The translations under genes and the position numbers were made by a program. Shown piece by piece: positions 38,701 to 51,953 of a DNA stretch of 64,000 nucleotides. Each line of letters begins with the position of its first letter. The stretch's first letter is position 1. The notes below the pieces were generated by a model. That model saw only the letters and a program-made list of their open reading frames with translations. It was not told the DNA's origin and made no database searches. The stretch is taken from positions 2,418,001 through 2,482,000 of the forward strand of contig VCCP01000002.1 in the NCBI GenBank assembly GCA_005765155.1, written 5' to 3'. This DNA is from Zelopaecilomyces penicillatus (taxonomy: Eukaryota > Ascomycota > Sordariomycetes > Hypocreales > Pseudodiploosporaceae).

Positions 38701-39059
38701 AATACTATATAAAAATAATAATTATATAAAGAATTCTATATATAACTCTAAATTATCTATAATAGAATAAAATATTATATAGATTAATAAAAATTAAAAG
38801 GATTAATCTTTAAAAAGAGAGATATAATATACCTTTTATATTATATATTAGATAAAACTTCTTTAAATATTATTATAATATAATTAAATAATAAATTAGA
38901 TTTTAAAAAACTTAAATCTTTTAAAATTAAAAAAGCTATTTCTAATATTAACTATAAACTTTTATTATTAAGAAATATATAATTATATCTTATATTCTAT
39001 ATTTCTTTATTAAATAAAATATAAAAGAATATAAAAGAATATATAATAATATAAGTAAA

Positions 39060-39240
39060 AGTAATTAAAATAAAATAAAAAGTAAAGATAATATTAAATA
39101 CTAGATAAAAAAATAAATAAAATAAATATCTTATTAAATAAAAAGGCTTTAAATCCAAAGATAATATATAAAAGCCTATTAATTATTTAAACTATTATCA
39201 CCTAATATTATAATAGTTCCTTTAAAATCAATTAATTTAA
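39060..39240 (+). pseudogene. Decayed chromodomain at the end of integrase
   Basis: The frame contains I-L-x-T-R, then YLIKQKGF, then K-x-x-D-N-I-stop-K-P-I-N-Y-L. This matches the chromodomain pattern (Y-L-V-K-W-K-G-x...NTWEP), with both Trp codons replaced as RIP predicts (one read as Gln or stop, one as stop). In chromoviruses this domain steers integration to methylated-histone heterochromatin. Confidence 0.75.
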
Positions 39241-39990
39241 TTAAAAACCTTAAATTAATAAACTTATTATTTAAACCTAAAAAAGACTAATCTATTTTAT
39301 TTAAAGCACCTAGGAATTATAAATCTAATATTATATAATACTTATATACCTTTAAGATAGGAATTAAATTAATCCTATCTTTAATATTCAGCTCCTTTAA
39401 ACCTTAATAGATTAATTTAAAGCTTTATTCTTTAATTTTCTTTTTAACTTTATAAATATAAAATAAATGATTTAAAGCTAAGGAAAACTATAACTATAAC
39501 TTAAATAATTAATCTTAGATATTAAAGATATTCTCTTTAATTTCCTTTTCTTTAAAGTTTAAATAATAATATTACTCTAAAAGTTTTATTATTAATAAAA
39601 TTAATAAAAATTAAATACTTTAATATAAATAAGATTATATATATATAAGGATATTATTAAAATACTATTATAAGAATAACCCTACTTTATATAAGCTATA
39701 TAATAGTTATTATTTTCTATTATATAATAAGATTATTTTTATTTAAAATAATAAGAATATAATATATCTATTAATTTACTATTAGATTCTATACCCTTAA
39801 TTAATATAGAATATTTAATAGCTTTCTTTAAAGAATATTAAGGTTTTCTAATATAATTTAATATTATAAAAAATAATTTAATATAATATAAATCCTATAA
39901 TTTATAAAATATTAAAAAAGAAAGAAAAGGTATATTTATAGGCCTTAAAAATAAAACCTTTTAAGAAAAAGATATTATATTATAAATTAA
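39241..39990. other. Non-coding spacer between chromodomain and 3' LTR
   Basis: About 750 bases lie inside the element, longer than a simple polypurine-tract spacer needs. No domain can be read on either strand. A purine-rich stretch just before 39,991 (AAGAAAAAGA near 39,963) may be the polypurine tract. Confidence 0.5.
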
Positions 39991-40435
39991 TAACCAAGAT
40001 TATATAATAGGCCTTAATTATATAACTTATAATATTATTAAATATATATTAAAGGCTTAAAATTATATAGAATTAAATTATAATTTTAAAAATAATTCTA
40101 AGCTTAGGATTACTCTTAAAATCATAATCTAATAGAATAACTTATAATTCTAAATATAATCTAATAATAAGGATTATAGCTTAAATTATAATCTAAGACA
40201 TATATATATACCTTTAATTTTTATTCTTTTAAATATAGCTTAAATAATTATTAATATACTTTTAATTTTATTATATTATTTATTATTACTTACTATATTA
40301 ATACTTAACCTTTAATTATAATACTTTATATCTATTACTAATATAATAAACCTATTATTTAAAATACCCTATCTTATCTATTAATATAAACCCCTTTTAT
40401 TAGATTTATTCCTTAGAAATTTATTAAATATTATA
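39991..40435 (+). repeat. 3' LTR of the chromovirus
   Basis: It starts TAACCAAGATTATATAATAG and ends TTATTAAATATTATA, collinear with the 5' LTR. It keeps C in places where the 5' copy has T and the reverse, so the two LTRs were mutated independently. Confidence 0.85.
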
Positions 40436-40602
40436 AATAATCTTTTTTTAAAGATAATCTTATTTTTATATACTTTAATTTTCTTTTTATATTATAATAT
40501 ATTTATAATAAAGGCTTTATTATATATATTATTATAATAATATTTAAAGAAATAAAGATTTTCTTATTAATTAATAAATATATTATAATATATTCTTTTA
40601 AT

Positions 40603-40735
40603 AAATAATATTAAAAATAATAAATAATATTAAAAATAATAAATAATAATAAAAATAATAAATAATATTAAAAAGAATAAATAATATTAAAAAGAATAAA
40701 TAATATTAAAAAGAATAAATAATATTAAAAATAAT
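40603..40735 (+). repeat. 19-bp minisatellite, seven copies
   Basis: Units start at 40,603, 40,622, 40,641, 40,660, 40,679, 40,698 and 40,717. The consensus is AAATAATATTAAAAAGAAT or ...AATAAT; units 4-6 are identical to each other. Confidence 0.92.
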
Positions 40736-43700
40736 AAAGATCTATTAGATATATTTAATATAGGGATTAATTAAAATTATATTAATTAATAATATAAAAT
40801 AATAATTTAAAAAAATAATTAGATTAATAAATATAAGCTATTAAATTAGCCTTTTATTAATATTTAAAATAATTAAAAATATAATAATAAATTAATATAT
40901 TTTAATTTATTAATAAGATTAAAAAAGAAATAATCTTTATAGAATAGCGTAAATATATAAATAAGATTAAAGATTATTTATTTTTTAAAAATAAAATAAA
41001 GCTATATTTAATCTTTTTAATTAATAAAAAGATTTATTATAAATATATAATATATATAAATAATAAAGGCTATAATTTAATATTTCTTATATTAATCTTT
41101 AATCTTAAAGAATATCTTAAAGATTTTATAAAGAATTAAATATAATATCTTTATAAACTTTAATATAAGATTATTTAAAGATAAAGATAATAAAACTTAA
41201 AATTATAAGCTTTTCTATAATATATAAGCTATCTAATAATTTATAATATAAAGAATTTTATAAGAGATTATATATATTAATTAATTAATATTATTTTTAA
41301 TATTATAATTATTAAGCTTATTTATATAATAAAGTGATTAGTTAATTAATTACTCTAGCTTTATTATATTAGAAAATATATTTAAATCCTATTATAATAA
41401 AAACTCCTTTTTTTTACTTAATTATCTAGAAAAAATACCTTATTTAATAATATAAAACTTAGATTATTATTAAAATAATATTATAATACTTTTTTAAATA
41501 ATAATAAGGTATTAATTATAAGAATATAAAATTATAAAGAGTATTTTATTTTAAGAAATTTATTAAGTATTTAAGCTGGTTTTATAATATATTTATAATA
41601 TTAATATAATATTAATATAATAGCTTTCTTAATTATTAATAAAGATATTCTTAGCTAATAGATATAAATCTTTTAAATAATTATTAAAAAAGCCTTTTTA
41701 AGAATTAATATATAAACTATAATAATATTAAATATTTATATAGTATTAAATATCTATAATAATATAATAATATAAAGAGTATATATATTCTTTAGATTTA
41801 TTTATTAATTAAAATAATATTATTAAATAACTATAAAAAATATATAAGGATTATTAAAAGATAAAAGAATTAATAAATTAATAAAATAAAGGAAAGTTAT
41901 TATTCTAGGCTTAATATTAAACTATTTATTATTATAATTCATTATTATATATAATAATTAAAGGAGAAGTAAAGTAATTATAAGGCTATTATATTAATTA
42001 TTATATTAAATAAAAATAAGAAAAAGGTTTTTATTTCTTTAAGAGTTTCTATCTTTTATTTATTAAATTAAAAGGGATTATATATCTTATATAAATAAAT
42101 ATTAAACCCTTATAAGCTTAAGCTATAATATAAGATTAAATAAAATAAAATAAAAATTATTAAGCTTAATATATAATTTTAAATAGCTTTATAGCTTTAT
42201 ATAATATTAAATATAAAAAGATATAAATATTTAAAAGAAAGTATAAAATAATTAATTTATTATTATATAGCTTTATATATAGCCTTATATATAATTTTAA
42301 AAAAATAGTTTAATAAAAGAAAAACAATATATATAATTTATTATAGGCTTAAGCTTTATTTATACCTTATATAATTTAAGTTTAATTTAAGCCTATTTAT
42401 TATATAAGCAGTCTTAAAGCAGTAAATAAGATAAAAGAATAAAGCTTATAATATAATTATTATTATATAAAGATAATTAAAGTAAATCTTATTTATATAT
42501 ATAAATTAGCCTTTTAAAGCTATAACTAATATAATTTTTTTTTAATCATTTTAAGTAAAAAGATATATATTTAATTTTATTATTAAAACCTTTTTTATAA
42601 ATATTAAAGATATATTAATTATTAATTATATTTATATTTATAATTATAATAAGTTATTTTATTTATATAAATATCTTATTATTAAATTATTAAATTATTA
42701 AATTATTTAATAAATTATTTATTTATTTTAATTTAATTATAATTAAATATTTCTTTTATATTAAAATCTTTTAAATCCTTTAATATTTTTAAAATCTTTA
42801 ATTTAAATATTATTTTAAATAAATATAATATTATAAATTATATTTAAATTATATAATATTTTTATTTATTAAACTAGATTATATTATTAATAAATATTTT
42901 TAAAAAAGCTGTAATAATATCTTTAATCTATTATAAAATTCTTTTTATAATTAATTAATTTTATAAAATAAAATATAATTATTAAAGTATTTATTATAAA
43001 GTATTTATCTTTTAATAAAAAGGATATTATTAAGATATTTAATAATCTTAATAATAAATATTTATTTTATAATATTTAATTATTATAATAATAAATCTTT
43101 TATATATTTAATTATAAGATATCTTTATATATTTAATTAAGTAAATTAAAGGGATATAATATAAAAAAGAATTAAATTATAATCTATATTTTTAGGTTTT
43201 TCTTTTTAATAGATTTCTTTATTTTTTATTAAAAAAGTATTATTATTTAATTAAATATTATTTATAAAATATTAAATTTATTAATCTTAATAAATAATAC
43301 TAAATTTTATAATTTATTTATTTTAAAATAAAATACTTTAATCTTTATTAAAAAAAATTTAAATTATTTAATCTTTATATAAAAAAGATTATAATTATTT
43401 TAAATATTATAAATATAATATAAATATTAATAAAAAAAGATATTATATTTTGTAAATAAATAAAATATAAAGCCTTATTAATAAAACTTAATTAAATAAT
43501 TATTTTAAATTTATCTTTATAATTTAAATAAGAAATAATAAACTATAAACATAAATATAAATATAATTATATTTATTATTATTATTTTATTATTAAAGTT
43601 CTAAAAAAAAAATTAAAAAATTAATTCTTTTAAAGAATTATAAAATTAAATTATATTTAAAATCTTATATTTTAAATAAGCTTATTATCCTTAATTCTAT

Positions 43701-46700
43701 AATTATAAAATAATCTATTTCTTTTTTAAAATTATATATATCTAATAATAACTAGAAGATATAAGGATTTATTATTTATTTAAAAAAGAATAATATTTAA
43801 TTTTTAATTTCTTTATTATCTTTATATTTCTTTTTATATAATAAATAAGAAAGGATATAATAAAATAATAATAAAGATTAAAAAAGATAATATATAAAAG
43901 TATTTATATTAAAAAATAATAAATAAAGAAAAAGATAAAGATATATATAATATAAAAAAGGATTTTAATAAAAATATAAGAGTATATTTTAAGCTTTTTT
44001 TTTTAAATATATATAATTATTTAATTATAAATATTAATATTAAAAATAATTATTCTTTAAATATAACCTTTTATTATATTAAAAATATTTTATAATTAAT
44101 AAATACTATATAAATTATTTAATATAATTATCCTTTAATTTTATATTTTTCTTTTTTATAGCTTTTCTTTTAATATTAATATAAATATTAAATATAATAA
44201 TAATTATTTATAGCTATTAAATACTTCTTTTTTTAAAACTATAAGTATTTCTTATAATATTATAATATTATAATATATAAAATAATTTTAATTTAAAATA
44301 ATTATATTAAATTCTTTAATTTTATTAAAATATCTTTATTTATAAAGATAATAATAAATAATTAGATTTATCTTAATTTAATATTATTTAATTATTATAA
44401 GCTTATCTTATTAATATATTAAATTTAATTGTTGTTTTAAATATAAACTTTAAAAAAAAATAGATTAAATAATAATTTAATTTATTATAAAATAAGCTTT
44501 ACTTTTAAATTCTTAAAAAATATTCTTAATATCCTTAATAATTTAATAAAAATAAATCTTTAGAAGCTTATTTCTAAAAATTAAATATAAAATATATTTA
44601 TAAATAAAATATATTTAATTATATTATATGAAATTAATTATATTATTCTATATTTATCTTTATTAAGATAGATTATATTTATAAATATTTCTTTAATACT
44701 TCAATAAAATATTTAAAGAGGATTTTTTCTTTATTTATTATTTATTATAAAATTAATTATTTTATTTTATATTTTTAATATATATAATTATCTTTAATTA
44801 TTATTATAATTATTAAGAAATATATTATTTAATTATATTATTTATATATATTAATCCTTAAAATATATAATAAATATTATTTAATTATATGTTTTATAAT
44901 AATATTAAAGTTATTTTAAATTTAACTTTTAATCTTATATTTAATAATTTAATAATTATATTATAATTTATTAAATATATAAATTATATAAAATATATTC
45001 TATTTATTAATATATATATATATTTATATTTTATTTATTAATATATAAATATTTATATAATAGTTTAAAATTAATAATAATAATTAAATAAAGATTTAAT
45101 ATGATTTTTTTATAATATTATATTTATTATATAATATAAATAATCTTAAAATTAAAAATTAATAATTAAATTCTTTTTATTATATTTAATTATTTATATA
45201 TAATTTATCTTTAATATAATTTATAATTTCTTTTCTCTTTTTATATCAATATACTAGGATTTATTATGTTATTAATATATTTAAAAATTAAAAATCTATT
45301 TAAATCTATTATTTATACTTATAATTAAATTATTATAAAGCTTTTATATTTTTATAGATCTTTATAATTTATAAGAATATTAAAAGCCTATATTTTAATA
45401 TATCTTATTATAAATATCTTATTATATCTTTTATTATTTAATTTAATATTATAATATATATTATAATTTATATTACTTTTATAGAATAGTTATTATTTTA
45501 GTTTATATTATAAATATTTAATTTATAATTCTATTATATTTAAGTTTTTCTTTAAAATATATTAATTGATAACTAAAATATAAATTTAAAAAAAGAGTTT
45601 ATATTTTATTTTAAGATTATATATTAAAGTAGTCTTATTTACTTTAATAATGATTTATAAGTAAGCTATTTAATTATTTCTTAATTTAATTATAATATTC
45701 TTAAACCTACTCTTCTTTATTATTAAATTATAATATATATTTATTTTAAAAGTTATAGTATTATATTATATATATATACCTTTTAAATATTAATAATATA
45801 ATAACTTTATATTAATATAATTAAAGTTATAAAAATATATTTCTATTTTTATTATTTTGTATTTAATTTATTTAAATATTATTATTATTTTAATTTATAA
45901 TATAATTATATATTTTAAGAATTTAATAAATTATATAAATTAAAGAAGATTATTATTAAATTATATTAAGATTATATTAAATAATTTATTATTATTATAA
46001 AGTATATAAATTTATTTTTATTAATTTAAACTTTATTATTATTTTTTTTTATTTTCTTTATATATTTTTTAATTTTTTTTAATTCTTAATATATAATAAA
46101 TATATTTAATATAATATAAATAGATTAATATTATTTAAAAAACTTATTATAATTATATTAAATTCTTAATATAGTTTATAAGATATAAGAATAATATAAA
46201 AAGAAATAGGATTAAAAATAATAAAGATCTTTAAAAGACTTTTATTATTATATAAAAGTTCTTAATAGCTTATTATTAAAATAAATATATTTTTTTCTTT
46301 TAATAAAAAAGCTTTATATTTATTATATAAATTAATTAAAAATATCTAGCTTTTTAAAAGTATTAAATAAGTAACTATAATATACTTTATTAAATAATTT
46401 GTATAAATTAAGCTATAATAATAATATAATTCTATAATAATTCTAGATTATTTAAATAATTTTATTATAAATTATATAATTACTTCTATAAATTAATATA
46501 TCTTATTAATTATTTAATCTTTATATAATATATATTTTTTTAATTACATTTATAATATATATTATAATTATTACTTTTAGGATTTCTTTTATTATATTTA
46601 ATAAAAAAATTAAATATTAAGCTTTTAATTAATATTTTATATTATTATCTTTTTTCTTTTTAATATTATTATTATTATTCTATTATAAAAATAAATTAAA

Positions 46701-49700
46701 TAATAGCTTTTCTTTATTATTATATTTAAGATTTTAAATAATATTTATTATAATAAAAACTTATAAGCCTTAAAAAAATCTATAAATATATTATTTTTAT
46801 TTAATACCTTTTATAAAACTATTGTTTTAATAATTTATTTTATATTTGTAAGTTTAAATTAAAATCTTATTATATTTATAATAATTTTTAATTCTATATA
46901 ATTTAAAAAGAGCTTAAATTAAAATATTAATCTTAAAAAAGAATTAATTAATTAATATTTCTATTTTTTTTAAAAGTATATAATTATTAAATATATATTA
47001 TTTTTATATTATAAAAGATTAAATAGCTTAATCTATTTTAAAAGAATATAATTTTATAATTTAATTTAATTTTTTAATTATTATAATTTAAAGATATTAT
47101 TTAAGTATATTTATTAAGTAATATATCTCTTTTTATATATAATATACTTTAATTATTTTTATATATTTAAAGGTTTTCTTATATATTCTAGTCTTTATAA
47201 TTAAGAAATTATTATTTTAATTATTTTAATTATTATATCTGTTATTTAATTATTTTTATTTGTTTATTTTATTATTCTTTATTTATTCTTAAATATATTA
47301 ATATTATAATTTATTTAATATTATTAAGATTATTTATAATTTAAATAATATAGATTCTTATATCTTTTATTAATTTTAAAGAGTATTTATTAAATTCTTT
47401 TTAATAGAATTTTATTATAGCTTTTATTTTAATCTTTTTTAATATTTAATTAATATTATTATAATTATAATATTATAAATTAATATAAAATTAGATTTAT
47501 ATTATCTTTAATATATATTTATTATAAAAAAAATTATTAAAATTAAAGAATTTTATTTATTTAAGATATATTATTTTTAAACCATAAATAATTTTAATTA
47601 GATTTAATGTATTATTTTAATAATTATATCTTATTTTAATAATATCTCTTTTAAATATTATAAATCTAAGTTTTTATTATATTATTAAATTAATTAAGAT
47701 ATTATTATTATTATTAATATAATTAATTAAATCTTATAATAAATCTTGTTATTTATATATCTATATTTTATTATTTATATATCTTATACCTTATATAGCC
47801 TTTATATAAGGCCTATATAATATCTAGTTTAATAAATATCTTATATATTTATTTTATAATATTAAAATTATATTATAAAAGGATGAAAAGAAATAATATA
47901 TTAGAAATATAGCTTATATAAAAAAGCTATAACCTTGATTAAAAAATTATTTAAAATTATTATTAATTTTATAATATAATATAATTATATAGACTCATAC
48001 TCTTATTAAACTATTTTATTATTAAAATTATTTATTTATTAAATTAATTATAGATATAAATTAAGATTAATATTAAGATATTAATATTTTATATTATTTC
48101 TTAAATATTATAGCTTATAATTTATTTTATAATATTTAAATTCTTTAAAAATAAATTCTTTAATTTAAATTAAATATTTAATTTTATTAAATATACAATT
48201 AACTTTTAATTAAATAAAAGAGATTTAATAATTTATAATTTAAATAATATAATTATATTATTAAATAAAGATAACATTATTTATAATAATTCTTTAAAGG
48301 ATATATAATTAATATTATATATATTTTAATTACTATTATTTAATAATATAAAAAAAAGGTTATAGTTTCTAATATTAAATAAGATTTTAATTAATATATT
48401 TTAATAACTATAAATAATATTTCTTAATTTAATTATAAAATATAAATTTTAATATTATATTTTTTATTATTAATAGATTTATTATTTTTAATATAATATT
48501 ATATTAAAATATTATTTATAATTATATATATTAATTTAGTAGTTTAATACTTTTATTAAATTAATTAAAATTAATAAATATAAATAAATTATTTAATTTT
48601 AATATATATTCTAAATATTTAAAGATCTAGCTTTATAATAATACTTATATAATAATAATTAATTTAATTAAAATAAATAAAATATTTAATATTTAATAAA
48701 TTATTCTATATTATAAATATTATTTTAATAAATAATTCTTAATATATTTAATTATAAAATAATGTATTTTAAATATTTTTAAATTAAAATAAAATAAAAC
48801 TATAAAATTATAATATAAAAACAATAATAGATTATATAATATAAAAATATATAATTACTATTAATTATTAGGTATATATAAAATTAAAGAATTAATTCTT
48901 TTAATTAAGGTTTTTTTAAATTTAATATAGCTATTTATATAGCTTTCTTTAATAAAAAGTAATTATCTTAATTAATTATAAGCTTAATAAATAATATAAT
49001 AATAAAATAATATAATATAATATATATTATATAATAGTTTATAAATATAATATAATTAATTTAATTAATTAATATAAGTATTTAATCTTTAAAGATATAT
49101 AATAAATTATAATAATCCCTTTATATAATAGTTATATAACTTAAATTATATTAAGAAATCTAATAATTATAATATCTAAATATCTAAATATAATAATAAT
49201 CTGATTAATTATTATTTAGTATTCCATTTATAGCTATTTTTTATATCTTATCTTTTAGTTTAGGTTTTGCTTATATTATTAAAGGTAGTGCTTATTATTT
49301 AAATAGCTATATTATATAAATAACTATTTTTTAATTATTTCCTTATATTCTATTATATATTTAAATCTATAAATTATTTATTAAAATAATAATAATATAA
49401 TAAAATAACTCTTAATTTTTTTAATATAATATATTTATTTTTCTTTATATTATTTAAATAGAATTTAATTCTTAATTTTAAAGATAAAAGATTTTTATTA
49501 TAATTAAAATTTTATTAATTAATCTTTAATTAAATCTATTATAATTTAAATTTAAATTTAAAAATTATTTTATTTAAAAAAAAATCATATATTAAGATTA
49601 TTCTAATTATAAATAAAAGTAATTATTATTTAAAGATATATTAAGATTTATATAATATTATTTTAATTTTAATATATAAAATTCTTTTTTTTAATAATTT

Positions 49701-49864
49701 TTAAAAATATAAATAAATATTATATTTATTTTATTAATATATTTTATTAAATATTTAATTATTTAATTAATTTTATTATATTTTAATTATTAATAATAAA
49801 GATTTTAATAAATATAATAAATATATTAATTATTTAAGCTTTATATTTAATATAATAAATATAT

Positions 49865-49915
49865 AATATTGTTAATATTATTATCTTATAATATTGTTAA
49901 TATTATTATCTTATA
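49865..49915 (+). repeat. 25-bp tandem duplication
   Basis: ATATTGTTAATATTATTATC followed by TTATA occurs twice in succession. Confidence 0.85.
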
Positions 49916-50120
49916 ATAAACAATCCCTTTTAAATCTTAGTTTCAATAAATATTAATATTATAAATTAATCAAAATATTATATAAAATATTAATATTATT
50001 AAATATTATAAAAATATAATATAAAATAAAAATTACTGATTATCTTACTTATATTTTATTATATTTTATTTTATTTTATATATATTATATATATTATATA
50101 TAACCTTTTTTCTTAATTAT

Positions 50121-50341
50121 TAAATAAAATAGCCACTTGGGTGATATACCTACTAAAGTGATAAGCACCACCTTTGGTGATGCGAGCAAAAGCGAGAACC
50201 TAAAAAGTGGGGCGTGGCACGAGTAGTGATTATGGCGGCTTAGCAAACTTGAACATCGTATAAGGAAAGCGAATCTGGAAGCCATGCTCTGCGAAAGATT
50301 AAACCTTCCACAAAGCTGCTTCGCAGCCTTGCTTGATTATC
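50121..50341. other. Left edge of islet; mak32 5' region
   Basis: Composition rises from AT-rich to GC-normal within a few tens of bases. Three GTGAT-ending motifs (ACTTGGGTGAT, ACTAAAGTGAT, CCTTTGGTGAT) end at 50,145, 50,162 and 50,181. They could be a transposon terminus remnant or promoter elements. No gene is present. Confidence 0.45.
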
Positions 50342-51670
50342 ATGGGGGTAACTGTGAATGACAACATTGGTGTTAATAACAATTCTCAAGGGGAGCACTA
50401 CAGTATTACTGGGCGCGAAGGTATTGACTTCGTCACACTCGGCATGGTTATAATTGGTAAGGTTCACCATACACAGATACCCAAACTTAATTAACGGGCA
50501 CCGCTAACAATTAGATATGTCTGTGTTTGGCTAGATGAAATTGAATTTAGACACCCACGGCCACCTGTCAGAAATATACTCGGTGGAGCGGGCTCTTTCG
50601 CGGCTTTAGGAGCCCGTCTCTTCTCCCCCCCACCTCTCTCCTACCGCATTGGATGGGTTGTCGACCAGGGTAGCGACTTTCCGCCGGCCCTGTCTACGCA
50701 AATCGGGAGTTGGGAAACTACTGCAGTTGTTCGCAGTGACATTGACCGGTTAACCACCCGTGGTTGGAACGGATACAACGGGACTGCGGACAGGAGAGAA
50801 TTCAGATACTTGACACAGAAACTACGCATAACAGCAGAGGACCTCACCCCTGCTCTGCTACAATCACGTTCCTTTCATCTTATATGTTCCCCAATTCGCT
50901 GCCGGGAGTTGATAGCAGATATTACCACTCGCCGCAAGTCCTGCACCCCTACAGGCTTGTATGTCAAGCCTATCTTCATATGGGAACCCGTACCTGATTT
51001 ATGCACACCCGACGAGCTTCTGAACTGCACCAATACATTGCCCTTTGTCGACGTATGTAGTCCAAACCATACCGAACTGGCTGGCTTTATGGGCGATAAC
51101 GGTCTTGATCCGGACACAGGGCTCATATCCAAAATAGCCGTGGAGCGAGCGTGTGAACAACTTCTAGCAAGCATGCCCTTGCGGTCATATACCCTTGTCG
51201 TTCGTGTTGGTAGCGAAGGTTGCTATGTTGCGAGAAATGGAGGCAGGAAGCACACAAAACTTAGACATCCGGGTACTAAGCTGCGTAAGACCTATGCCAG
51301 GGGGGAGCTTCAGCCTGACACTGATTTTGCCGACCTCTTCGCCGGTCTACTCCAAGATGAAGAAGGTGTGGTAATTAGAGAGGAAATTGAGATTGATCCC
51401 GGTATCGGAAGATGGATTCCTGCATATCATTCGGATGAAGCAATGGTTGTTGATCCTACTGGTGGGGGCAATGCTTTCCTGGGTGCGATGGCTGTGATCT
51501 TGGCCCGTGGTGAAAGTCATGAGAACGGTGCGATATGCGGATCTGTTGCCGCCAGCTTCGCCATAGAACAAGTCGGCATGCCTCTTCTCATCAGAGACAA
51601 AGAAGGTAATGAGACATGGAACGGCCGCAGCGTTCAAGATCGACTACGAGAGTTTGAAGCACAACTGTAA
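50342..51670 (+). CDS. mak32: MAK32-like pfkB-family carbohydrate kinase
   Basis: Two exons (50,342-50,456 and 50,535-51,670) give 416 residues. Exon 1 ends in GIDFVTLGMVIID and exon 2 continues EIEFRHPRPPVRNILGGAGS, a typical N-terminal substrate-binding region of this subfamily (GGAGSFAALGARLFSP). SPNHTELAGF lies at 214-223, VRVGSEGCYV at 261-270, and the anion hole/catalytic motif at 345-353 reads DPTGGGNAF, where general pfkB kinases have DTxGAGDxF. The general catalytic Asp is therefore replaced by Asn, as in MAK32-like proteins, and enzymatic activity is unproven. Yeast MAK32 is needed for stability of L-A dsRNA virus particles; the cellular substrate is unknown. ATG 50,342 is the first Met in the open exon-1 frame. 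The gene converges on mcm3, with 283 bp between stops. Confidence 0.87.
50457..50534 (+). other. mak32: mak32 intron (78 bp)
   Basis: The donor is GTAAGG, the branch GCTAAC lies near 50,503-50,508 and the acceptor TAG ends at 50,534. It splits an Asp codon (G/AT) between MVII and EIEF. Confidence 0.9.
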
Positions 51671-51953
51671 ACGTTGGTATGATGCCCCATATTTGAGTAG
51701 AAACGCAGTCCACCCACCAACAACGCTGCCCTTTTACATGGACTACGTCCGAGTGTGCATGTAATTTTACAAGGCCAGTACGTAACTACACCAGTCATGG
51801 AAATACCCATGTTATTTTTCATCATGGGCAATCAATATGCCTTTGGCAGCGCCAGGGGGGATTCGCTTTCATATCTTGTAGACAAGTTCGCCACCAGAAA
51901 ACCTAAAACTGAGTCAGTAAGTGATATCATAACTGCATGCGGTATGTGTGGCG
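51671..51953. other. Convergent intergenic region, mak32 / mcm3
   Basis: These 283 bp lie between two stop codons facing each other and must hold both 3' UTRs. A 68-codon plus-strand frame at 51,755-51,961 has no recognisable domain, is Met-rich by chance and is not called. Confidence 0.6.

Larger units (their letters stand above)
32709..40435 (+). mobile_element. Complete, RIP-inactivated Ty3/gypsy chromovirus
   Basis: Two direct repeats of about 445 bp bound an internal region of about 6.8 kb in which mutated gag, reverse transcriptase, RNase H, integrase and chromodomain can be followed in that order on the plus strand. The order RT-RNaseH-INT-chromodomain defines the chromovirus branch of Ty3/gypsy. 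Every frame is riddled with TAA/TAG and the RT catalytic Asp pair reads Asn-Asn, so it is dead. It keeps more C and G than the surrounding blocks, suggesting a younger insertion. No convincing target-site duplication was found. Confidence 0.88.
40436..50120. other. AT-rich RIP-saturated block without genes
   Basis: No intact frame and no RNA gene are visible. It holds the 19-bp minisatellite at 40,603-40,735 and a short tandem duplication at 49,865-49,915. The stretch 40.8-42.1 kb keeps more C and G than the rest and may be a younger decayed element, but I could not assign a domain. Confidence 0.85.

Noticed and set aside
50121..50185. Transposon terminus from the three GTGAT-type motifs at the islet edge
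   Set aside because: Spacing is irregular (17 and 19 bp) and no inverted partner was found at the other islet edge; kept only as a note.
50094..50470. Minus-strand frames of 63-76 codons before mak32
   Set aside because: They overlap the mak32 promoter and first exon antisense and show no domain or splice logic.
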